A stretch of 9,772 bases of DNA. Origin: Tannerella sp. (GTDB taxonomy: Bacteria > Bacteroidota > Bacteroidia > Bacteroidales > Tannerellaceae). Location: the NCBI GenBank assembly GCA_031289515.1, contig JAITPH010000068.1:1-9772 (forward strand). Reading direction: 5' to 3'. Positions within the stretch are counted from its first letter, which is position 1; each line of letters starts with the position of its first letter. The notes beneath the pieces are model-generated. The model was not told the origin of the DNA, did no database searches, and saw only the letters and a list, made by a program, of their open reading frames with translations. This document shows positions 1 through 5,921 of this stretch, one piece after another. A program made the translations under genes and the position numbers.

Positions 1-87
1 GAAAAAACCGCCTTATTTTGATTGTTGCAATGTAGCGGCGAGCGGCAAACCGCTTTCGCAGTTCGCGCACAGGCTACCGTGATGCGG

Positions 88-175
88 ATTTGAATGACCA
101 AGCACGGTAATTTGAATGACCAAGCACGGAAATTTGAATGACTGGGCATGGTTATTTGAATGACCGGAAGCGGAT
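88..175. repeat. 22-bp direct tandem repeat, four copies
   Basis: Four head-to-tail units start at 88, 110, 132 and 154. Each begins with the invariant 11-mer atttgaatgac, followed by a more variable 11-mer (caagcacggta, caagcacggaa, tgggcatggtt, cggaagcggat). The first two units are nearly identical, and divergence increases to the right. The unit length of 22 is not a multiple of three and no credible gene spans the array, so it is probably an intergenic minisatellite. Copy number could vary between strains. No inverted symmetry is evident within a unit, so this is not a CRISPR array: there are no unique spacers. Confidence 0.9.
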
Positions 176-263
176 ATATGGTCGTGGCAACGGTAACTTT
201 CCCGCAATGACGGATACCGACAATATAATTGACAATGGACAAATTGGCAATGAGATTGACGGA

Positions 264-330
264 CGTCATTGCGAGGAACGAAGCAATCCAGCGCCCTGTA
301 GTCTGGATTGCTTCGTTCCTCGCAATGACG
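264..330. repeat. 28-bp perfect palindromic repeat with 11-nt loop
   Basis: Positions 264-291 (beginning cgtcattgcgagg and ending gcaatccag) are the exact reverse complement of 303-330. The 11-nt centre (292-302) is cgccctgtagt. As RNA from either strand this would fold into a very stable 28-bp hairpin, but no U-tract follows, so it is not a standard terminator. From general knowledge, the core word cattgcgaggaacgaagcaatcc and its variants recur as dispersed palindromic repeats in many unrelated bacterial genomes, which suggests a REP- or MITE-like element. No transposase or RAYT gene is visible here to mobilise it. Confidence 0.92.
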
Positions 331-350
331 GCAAGCGTAGACGGCAAGCG
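327..350. repeat. Short direct repeat gacggcaagcg, two copies
   Basis: The 11-mer gacggcaagcg occurs at 327-337 and again at 340-350, a 13-bp period. The first copy starts inside the right arm of the large palindrome. It may be a slippage duplication at the element's edge. No function is apparent. Confidence 0.7.
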
Positions 351-498
351 CAGCGGTTTCTTTCATCATTTTACCTTTTTGCCAAACTTGTTTAGTGACT
401 TTCTCGCAATGACGTCCGTCAATCTCAATCTCAATCGCATCATTGTCAATTGTCAATTATTGCCGTCAATCCGGAACGATGCGCAACGCGCGAAAAGG

Positions 499-539
499 CA
501 AAAAAAACAGGCTGCCCTCTTTTTATCGAGAGGCAGCCC
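499..539 (-). terminator. Rho-independent terminator of groESL
   Basis: Read on the minus strand, ggctgcctctc (538-528) pairs with gagggcagcc (519-510). This gives about ten base pairs with one bulged T and a loop of gataaaaa. A tract of eight T residues (507-500) follows after two bases. It starts about 28 bp after the groEL stop codon, which is where an operon-ending intrinsic terminator is expected. The tail is only a few bases long, so termination should be largely one-directional, leftward. Confidence 0.93.
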
Positions 540-566
540 GTCAAATAGTATTAACGCAAATAACTG

Positions 567-2204
567 TTACATCATGCCGCCCATGCCGCCGCCCATGCCG
601 GGAGACATTGCCGGAGCGGAATTTTCTTCCTTCTTCTCGGCTACGACACATTCCGTCGTCAGGAACATGCCTGCTACCGAAGCCGCATTCTCCAAAGCTA
701 TGCGGGCTACTTTTGCCGGGTCTATCACGCCCGTCTTGCAGAGGTTTTCGTACACGTCCGTGTGGGCGTTGTAGCCGAAGTCGCCTTTGCCTTCCTTTAC
801 TTTCTGCACTACTACGGCGCCTTCCTTGCCGGAGTTGTCGACTATCTGGCGCAACGGCTCTTCGATAGCGCGTTTGACAATCTCGATGCCGGTAGTCTCG
901 TCTTCGTTTTCGCCTTTAAGGTTTTCCAGAACTTCGATAGCGCGAATGTAAGCCACGCCGCCGCCCGGAACAGTTCCTTCCTCGATAGCTGCGCGGGTTG
1001 CGCTCAAGGCGTCGTTCACGCGGTCTTTCTTCTCTTTCATCTCCACTTCCGAGGGCGCGCCCACATAAAGCACTGCCACGCCGCCTGCAAGTTTGGCCAA
1101 CCGTTCCTGAAGTTTTTCCTTGTCATAGTCCGACGTCGTCGTCTCAATCTGCGACTTGATCTGGCTGATGCGCGATTCGATTTCCTTCTTTTCGCCGTTG
1201 CCTTTCACGACGGTGGTCGTGTCCTTGTCTACCGTAATCTTGTCGGCGCTTCCGAGCATGTCAATCTTGGCGTCTTCGAGTTTCATGCCTTTTTCTTCGG
1301 TTATAACCGTGCCGCCCGTCAGTATCGCGATGTCTTCAAGCATTGCCTTGCGGCGGTCGCCGAAGCCCGGAGCTTTCACGGCGCAAACTTTCAGACCTGC
1401 GCGCAAACGGTTTACAACAAGCGTTGCCAATGCTTCGCTGTCGATGTCTTCAGCTATTATGAGCAGCGGACGGCTCGTCTGAACTACCTGTTCCAGAACC
1501 GGAAGCAACTCCTTCAGAGCCGAAATCTTCTTGTCGTATATCAGGATAAAGGGATTCTCGAACTGGGTTTCCATCTTTTCGGTATCCGTTACGAAATAAG
1601 CCGAGATGTAGCCGCGGTCGAACTGCATGCCTTCAACTACTTCTACCGTCGTTTCCGTGCCTTTGGCTTCTTCGACGGTGATAACGCCTTCTTTCTTGAC
1701 CTTGCCCATCGCTTCCGCAATGAGTTTGCCGATGCTTTCGTCGCCGTTTGCCGAAATCTTCGCTACGTTCTCGATTTTCTCAATATCGTCGCCGACGGCT
1801 TCCGACTGCGATGCCAGACTTTCTACAACTTTTGCCACCGCCTTGTCGATGCCGCGCTTCAAATCCATCGGATTAGCGCCTGCGGTAACGTTTTTAAGCC
1901 CTACGCCGATGATGGACTGAGCCAGAACGGTTGCGGTCGTCGTACCGTCGCCTGCCTTGTCGTTGGTTTTTGAAGCTACTTCCTTTACAAGCTGCGCGCC
2001 CATGTTCTCGTAGGGACACGACAACTCTATTTCTTTTGCTACCGTCACGCCGTCTTTTGTTATCTGCGGCGCGCCGAATTTCTTTTCAAGTATCACATTG
2101 CGACCTTTTGGTCCTAATGTCACTTTTACGGCATTTGCCAATTCATCCACGCCTTTCTTGAGCAGGTCGCGGGCTTCCATATTGAATTTGATTTCTTTTG
2201 CCAT
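567..2204 (-). CDS. groEL: Chaperonin GroEL (Hsp60)
   Basis: This is the large subunit of the ATP-driven chaperonin, which forms cytoplasmic double seven-membered rings that enclose and refold proteins together with GroES. The 545-residue length matches the family. Visible hallmarks are the N-terminal MAKEIKF start, the nucleotide-binding TLGPKGRNV (about 29-37), the GDGTTTATVLAQ phosphate loop with D86, the AAIEEGTVPGGG chaperonin signature around residue 405, and the flexible Gly/Met-rich tail ending GMGGGMGGMM. The ATG at 2204 is the family start; the leader in front of it is A-rich and lacks a clear Shine-Dalgarno sequence. It lies 42 bp behind groES and is followed by a strong terminator, so the two form a classic groESL operon. 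Nothing is missing or frameshifted. Confidence 0.99.
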   Translation of the reverse strand: MAKEIKFNMEARDLLKKGVDELANAVKVTLGPKGRNVILEKKFGAPQITKDGVTVAKEIELSCPYENMGAQLVKEVASKTNDKAGDGTTTATVLAQSIIGVGLKNVTAGANPMDLKRGIDKAVAKVVESLASQSEAVGDDIEKIENVAKISANGDESIGKLIAEAMGKVKKEGVITVEEAKGTETTVEVVEGMQFDRGYISAYFVTDTEKMETQFENPFILIYDKKISALKELLPVLEQVVQTSRPLLIIAEDIDSEALATLVVNRLRAGLKVCAVKAPGFGDRRKAMLEDIAILTGGTVITEEKGMKLEDAKIDMLGSADKITVDKDTTTVVKGNGEKKEIESRISQIKSQIETTTSDYDKEKLQERLAKLAGGVAVLYVGAPSEVEMKEKKDRVNDALSATRAAIEEGTVPGGGVAYIRAIEVLENLKGENEDETTGIEIVKRAIEEPLRQIVDNSGKEGAVVVQKVKEGKGDFGYNAHTDVYENLCKTGVIDPAKVARIALENAASVAGMFLTTECVVAEKKEENSAPAMSPGMGGGMGGMM

Positions 2205-2246
2205 GGTTTGATATTTTTTTAGTTTCTGTTTTAATTTATTGAAAGT

Positions 2247-2516
2247 TTAAATGATTGCAAGTACGTCCGATTGGCGCATGATAAGGTATTTGACGCTGTC
2301 AAGCTCGATTTCGGTACCGGCGTATTTGCCGTACAATACCTTGTCGCCTTCTTTCAGTATCATCTCCTCGTCTTTTGTACCTTTACCTACTGCGATAACT
2401 TCGCCTTTCAATGGTTTCTCTTTTGCAGAATCGGGAATAATGATTCCGCTCGCTGTCTTCTCTTCGGCGTCTGCCGGCTTAATAAGCACTCTGTCTGCTA
2501 ATGGTTTAATACTCAT
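2247..2516 (-). CDS. groES: Co-chaperonin GroES (Hsp10)
   Basis: This is the 89-residue lid of the GroEL folding chamber; seven subunits form a dome that caps the ring in an ATP-dependent way. The sequence opens with IKPLADRVLIKP, the standard first strand. The mobile loop that contacts GroEL is EEKTASGIIIPDSA (about 18-31), with the hydrophobic III tripeptide, and EGDKVLYGKYAGTEIEL is the usual later barrel segment. The length is slightly short of the E. coli protein, as is common in Bacteroidetes. It is the first gene of the groESL operon, with a 147-bp upstream region containing a sigma-54-like element and an inverted repeat, but no CIRCE operator. Confidence 0.99.
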   Translation of the reverse strand: MSIKPLADRVLIKPADAEEKTASGIIIPDSAKEKPLKGEVIAVGKGTKDEEMILKEGDKVLYGKYAGTEIELDSVKYLIMRQSDVLAII

Positions 2517-2560
2517 GATTTCTAAAATTTTAAATGTTATTGTATTTGTATTTTACTTCG

Positions 2561-2580
2561 TATCCGTTATTCTACGAATA
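2561..2580. promoter_or_regulatory. Inverted repeat at the presumed groES start site
   Basis: On the minus strand tattcgt and acggata form 7-bp arms with one mismatch around the 6-nt spacer agaata. The site directly follows the TTTGGCACG element and would cover the -12 region and transcription start, where a repressor could act. Alternatively it could form a weak hairpin at the 5' end of the mRNA, since the mismatch becomes a U-G pair in RNA. It does not resemble CIRCE (TTAGCACTC-N9-GAGTGCTAA). Confidence 0.35.
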
Positions 2581-2590
2581 TCGTGCCAAA
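2573..2590 (-). promoter_or_regulatory. Possible sigma-54-type promoter for groESL
   Basis: On the minus strand the sequence reads tttggcacg-atat-tcgta. The -24 half (TGGCACG, 2588-2582) is an exact match to the sigma-54 consensus. At the correct spacing the -12 half is TCGTA against TTGCW, so it keeps the G but lacks the usually strong C. A start site near 2563 would give a leader of about 46 nt. I see no good Bacteroidetes housekeeping promoter (TTTG plus TAnnTTTG at normal spacing) in this gap, which makes this the best candidate, but the weak -12 leaves it tentative. Confidence 0.35.
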
Positions 2591-2609
2591 TATTTTCATC
2601 TCGCAAACA

Positions 2610-2626
2610 ACTGCCATTTTTGCAGT
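2610..2626 (-). terminator. Weak hairpin downstream of the mannosidase gene
   Basis: On the minus strand actgc and gcagt form a 5-bp stem around the loop aaaaatg, followed by tgtttgcg. It begins about 38 bp after the mannosidase stop codon and lies before the groES promoter region. The stem is short and the T-tract poor, so it may be only a weak or Rho-assisted terminator, or chance. Confidence 0.25.
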
Positions 2627-2663
2627 CGATAAGACATAAACGAAAAATATACTGACATAATGG

Positions 2664-5600
2664 CTATCTTCTCCGGTTTGAGGAGACGGGAACATCGGTA
2701 TATTCGACGGCTTTTGTCGTGTGCGGCATCGCTCTCATTTCGACAGCCGCCTTTACGTTGTCGTTTCCGTTGTTCGAAATCGTTGCGGCAAACAGCGCTA
2801 CACCGGCGTCTTTCGGCAGTGTGACGGCTTTTGCGCCCTTTTCGACAGGGATACATACTTTATACAGGTACGTGAAAGTATATGATTCGTTTCCCTTTTC
2901 GGAACTGTGTCTGTGCGTTCCCAGCCAGGCTATGGGCGCGTCTTTGAGGAAGCCTTCGCTTTCGCCCGTCCATCCCCACTGTCCGTAAAATCCGGAATAA
3001 TAGGGGATTTTGAAGTCGTATTTTGCTCCGTCTACGGAAAACGACGCAAGCCTGTCGCCTCTTGAAGACGTGACCAGCAAGTACAGATTTCCGCCGCCGT
3101 GATTTTCCGGTAGCGCAACGACCTGTTCGTTGCACCGGACATAGTTGTATTCATCCGGCCGATTGTTTATGGCAAACGTGACGCCGTCGTCGTCTATATG
3201 ATTCGGCAGCAACTCCGCCGAAAACGAATTGCCGTTGCCGTCGAAATTGCCCGCTTTGTTGAAATCGTCGGGCGTGACGGCCGTAGCGTTATAGGGAACG
3301 TCGAGATGTATGTTTGCCGGTTTTGAAAGTAAGTTGTTGCTTTTCAGTTTGACGCGGAATGTCTTTGGCTGAAATGCCTTTCCTTGAAATTTGAATTTAT
3401 TGCCGGCCGTTTCCAAAGTCGCTTCAAACGGCTCCTCGATACCGTTTGCTTCCTGCACGCTTTCTATTTCCGCGGCAAAAGATATTTCCGCATTTGAATA
3501 GTCGGCGCCCGATATTTCATTGATTCGAAGAATGTAACATTGTCCGTCTTCCGACTTTTTCAAGGCTTTGACGGCTATTTGAGGCAGATTTGAGCTGACA
3601 AACGAAAAGCTGTTTCCCAGTTTGCCCGGATGTTTCGGAGTTGTAAAAGAAATCAGCGGTTGATTGAATGCCTCCGATTTCCATGCCGTCTGCGCGTCGT
3701 TCGGCGACGAAGCATGACCTATTACGGCATAACGGAAAGTGTGATGCCCATGGTCAAGATGATCCTGATGCGTCATGTTGGGGTCAGTGCCCACCTTCGG
3801 CGTATGAAGCAAAGTCAGCCGGAGCGTATTGTCCGACGGCTTGTCCCATCCGTATTTGCAGTCGTTGATTATGGAAATGCCGTAACTGTTGTCTTCCGAT
3901 GTTATGTCCGCCCATTGTTGAGCCACTACTTCGTAAGCCGTTTCGGTATTGTTTCCGCGTTCGATGAAGCCTGTGCCCAAGTCGTATTTTGCTTTTTTAT
4001 TGGCTACGCTCATTGGAAATTCCGCTTTCAGCAGGGCATTTCTCATGCTCCAGTCTACTTCGCAGGATATGTCTATGCGATCGTCTGCTCCGCCGTCGGT
4101 CAGGCTGATATACTGCACAAAAGTTGATTGCTCGAAAGAGCGTTTTATCTTTAATGTAGCTCTTACAGGCCCGCTTTCCGCAACGGATATTTCGGCGGAA
4201 TTGTCGACAATGGAGACAGGCTCGGCATCGACAGTCTTTTTGAACAGCTCCCATGCAGGCCACGACATTGATTCGTTTTCGGTGAACAGAGCCAGTCTGA
4301 AAGTTTTTCCGTCGGCGATTAATTCGCGTCCCGCACGCTTGTCAAAGATGGATTTAATGTCGCCGACGTCGTTTAATTCAATTTTGTAAACACGGTTTTC
4401 TATCGTCCTGTCCGAAATTTTAAGCTGCGGATTGCCTGAAGCGCTTCCGTTTTTTATGTCGTATACGGAAAAACCGACAGGCTCGACTTGCGCCGGAAAA
4501 AGTACTGTCGCCTTGCCGTTTTCCCATTTTGCAAGCTGCGCCGGAACGGTTTTGCCGTCCGGACGTGTCGCAACGACGCCTTTCGGTCGATTGCTCATGT
4601 CGATGGTAGCTTCGACGACGTCGGCTCGCCCGAAAGCGACCGGATTGTAAACGATTACAGCCGCCCCTTTAGCGCGTGTGTCCAAAGCGCGACCGACAGC
4701 GCCTACCGCTGCCGTCGCCGTTTGGGTAAATGACGTTTGCGAAATCAATTCGTCGTTCCATGAAAACGTATATACGGACGGAATACTTGTGCCGGTCATA
4801 TCGTCGTGAAACTGATGCCACAGGAAACGCTCCCATGACTGTCTGATTTTCTCGCCGGGATAGGAAATGCCTCCCAGCCATTCCGCTACTACGGAAGCTC
4901 TTTCGGCGAGGTCGGCCAGTTGCTCGTTTCTGCGGTTAAACCGTTTCATCGCCGCTTGCGAAGTGTAGCATCCGGTCGCATGGACGTCCATCAACAGTTC
5001 GCCTTTAAATACAGGCAACTCCGGATGATTTCCGAATGGCAGGTAATCGTCGAAAAACTTGCCGGACGGCGCGCTGATAATCTGCACCGGTCCGTCGCCC
5101 TTGATTCCTTTTTCGATTGAAGCTACCGACGATATTGAAGGCGAGCCTCCGCGGTCTCCTACGCCGTAATAATGGTATACCGTCCGGTTTATTCCGTTAT
5201 TTCCGAGTTCTATCAGTTTTTGGTCGTTACTTAAATCTTTGTTTTCAAAGCGGGAAATATAATCCTGAGCATGAGCTACGCTCAAAATCCGCGCTCCGTC
5301 TATTCCTTCCCACATTCCGAAAAGGAAAGGCAACTTCTCGTCGCCGTAAAAAGGAAATTTGCGCCATTGCAGTTTTTGCGTCGAAAAACCGATCAGTCCT
5401 GCATGTGAAGCAATTGTCGGCAGCGCGTATCCGAAACCGAAACAGTCCGGATAAAACAAGTCGTTTCCCTTGACGCCAAATTCTCTTTTGTAAAATTCCT
5501 GACCGAGTAAAATTCCGCGAAAAAGCGATTCCGGCGAAGGCATATTGACGTCGGTGGCGTCCCAACTGCTGCCCGAAATGTTCCACTTACCGGCTTTTAC

Positions 5601-5888
5601 GTATTCTTTCAGCTTTTCATAGTCTTCGGGATAATATTCTTTCATCCAGCTGTATTTGACAGCGCCTTCAAAGTTGAAGATGTAATCCGGATAATGTTCG
5701 ATGAGCCAAAAGTTCTGAAGCATAGTCCGGCGGAGATAGTCGTCGATAGTCGTCTGCACCGTCCAGAGCCATTGAGTGTCGAGGTGCGCATTGGAAACCA
5801 TGTAGGCTTTCGGTTTATCCGCCGTCTGAGCTTTGCAAACAACGGACAGACAAACGAGAAATGAGAAACAAAATGCAATTTTTTTCAT
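2664..5888 (-). CDS. Secreted GH38 alpha-mannosidase
   Basis: This is a glycoside hydrolase family 38 enzyme, a retaining, zinc-dependent alpha-mannosidase acting on mannose-containing glycans. The 1074 residues begin with a type I signal peptide (MKKIAFCFSFLVCLSVVCKA, likely cut before Q21), so it is exported to the periplasm or beyond. Catalytic features visible are the zinc ligands H35 and D37 in NAHLDTQWLW, the probable nucleophile and ligand D148 in YPDCFGF, the likely acid/base D301 in MDVHATGCYTSQ, and H361 in WHQFHDDMTGTS. The alpha-helical middle domain follows at about 320-410. The beta-rich C-terminal part includes NDCKYGWD (675-682) and DHLDHGHHTFRYA. The family assignment is firm; linkage specificity (1,2, 1,3 or 1,6) cannot be read from sequence. 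It starts 33 bp after hisS, probably on the same transcript, and no SusC/SusD or other glycan genes are in the window. Confidence 0.95.
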   Translation of the reverse strand: MKKIAFCFSFLVCLSVVCKAQTADKPKAYMVSNAHLDTQWLWTVQTTIDDYLRRTMLQNFWLIEHYPDYIFNFEGAVKYSWMKEYYPEDYEKLKEYVKAGKWNISGSSWDATDVNMPSPESLFRGILLGQEFYKREFGVKGNDLFYPDCFGFGYALPTIASHAGLIGFSTQKLQWRKFPFYGDEKLPFLFGMWEGIDGARILSVAHAQDYISRFENKDLSNDQKLIELGNNGINRTVYHYYGVGDRGGSPSISSVASIEKGIKGDGPVQIISAPSGKFFDDYLPFGNHPELPVFKGELLMDVHATGCYTSQAAMKRFNRRNEQLADLAERASVVAEWLGGISYPGEKIRQSWERFLWHQFHDDMTGTSIPSVYTFSWNDELISQTSFTQTATAAVGAVGRALDTRAKGAAVIVYNPVAFGRADVVEATIDMSNRPKGVVATRPDGKTVPAQLAKWENGKATVLFPAQVEPVGFSVYDIKNGSASGNPQLKISDRTIENRVYKIELNDVGDIKSIFDKRAGRELIADGKTFRLALFTENESMSWPAWELFKKTVDAEPVSIVDNSAEISVAESGPVRATLKIKRSFEQSTFVQYISLTDGGADDRIDISCEVDWSMRNALLKAEFPMSVANKKAKYDLGTGFIERGNNTETAYEVVAQQWADITSEDNSYGISIINDCKYGWDKPSDNTLRLTLLHTPKVGTDPNMTHQDHLDHGHHTFRYAVIGHASSPNDAQTAWKSEAFNQPLISFTTPKHPGKLGNSFSFVSSNLPQIAVKALKKSEDGQCYILRINEISGADYSNAEISFAAEIESVQEANGIEEPFEATLETAGNKFKFQGKAFQPKTFRVKLKSNNLLSKPANIHLDVPYNATAVTPDDFNKAGNFDGNGNSFSAELLPNHIDDDGVTFAINNRPDEYNYVRCNEQVVALPENHGGGNLYLLVTSSRGDRLASFSVDGAKYDFKIPYYSGFYGQWGWTGESEGFLKDAPIAWLGTHRHSSEKGNESYTFTYLYKVCIPVEKGAKAVTLPKDAGVALFAATISNNGNDNVKAAVEMRAMPHTTKAVEYTDVPVSSNRRR

Positions 5889-5921
5889 TATATTGAAATT
5901 TTAAAATGTAATCTTGAGAAG

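Larger units (their letters stand above)
222..464. repeat. Wider imperfect inverted repeat enclosing the palindrome
   Basis: Bases 252-275 are the exact reverse complement of 403-426, a 24-bp perfect match ending in the ctcgcaatgacg word. Outside that core the match continues imperfectly: ataattgacaatggacaa (from about 224) corresponds to the complement of the ttgtcaattgtcaattatt tract around 443-461. The left arm overlaps the palindrome at 264-330, so 264-275 can pair either with 319-330 or with 403-414. The flanks contain short heptad repeats of the attgaca type. It looks like a composite or partly duplicated repeat element. Confidence 0.8.
1..566. other. Non-coding, repeat-rich region downstream of groEL
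   Basis: I see no convincing gene in this stretch. Open frames on both strands are made largely of translated repeats: peptides such as CEERSNP, LDCFVPRND and VIARNEAIQ come from the palindrome at 264-330 and do not form a domain. The region holds a 22-bp tandem array, a perfect long palindrome inside a wider inverted repeat, and the groEL terminator. The first 87 bases contain only a small hairpin (agcgg-caaa-ccgct, 41-54) and nothing recognisable as a gene end. The next gene to the left lies outside the window, so its orientation is unknown. Confidence 0.75.

Noticed and set aside
1..87. Terminator or gene end at the left edge (GGCGGTTTTTT on the minus strand)
   Set aside because: The T-run has no adequate pairing arm within reach. 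The small hairpin at 41-54 is not next to it, and the window edge cuts off the context.
88..175. Possible CRISPR array
   Set aside because: The period is 22 bp with the units directly abutting, no unique spacers of 30 or more bases, and no cas gene in the window.
264..330. The large palindrome as an intrinsic terminator
   Set aside because: No T-tract follows on either strand, and the true groEL terminator with an eight-T tract is already present at about 499-539.
13..774. Open frames in the left region (minus 13-456; plus 138-395, 229-774 and 443-868)
   Set aside because: They read through the tandem array, palindromes, groEL terminator or groEL itself. Their peptides (for example CEERSNP, LDCFVPRND, VIARNEAIQ) are translations of the palindromic repeat, a known source of spurious proteins.
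762..1973. 403-residue open frame antisense to groEL
   Set aside because: It lies entirely opposite a textbook groEL gene. Its composition (rich in Phe, Arg, Ala and His) is what the complementary strand of groEL produces, and no domain is recognisable.
2517..2663. CIRCE/HrcA operator upstream of groES
   Set aside because: No TTAGCACTC-N9-GAGTGCTAA-like sequence is present. The only inverted repeat there (2561-2580) has different arms and spacing.
3630..5473. Plus-strand open frames opposite the mannosidase gene
   Set aside because: They are antisense shadows of an intact GH38 gene with all expected catalytic motifs, and have no recognisable domains or start signals.
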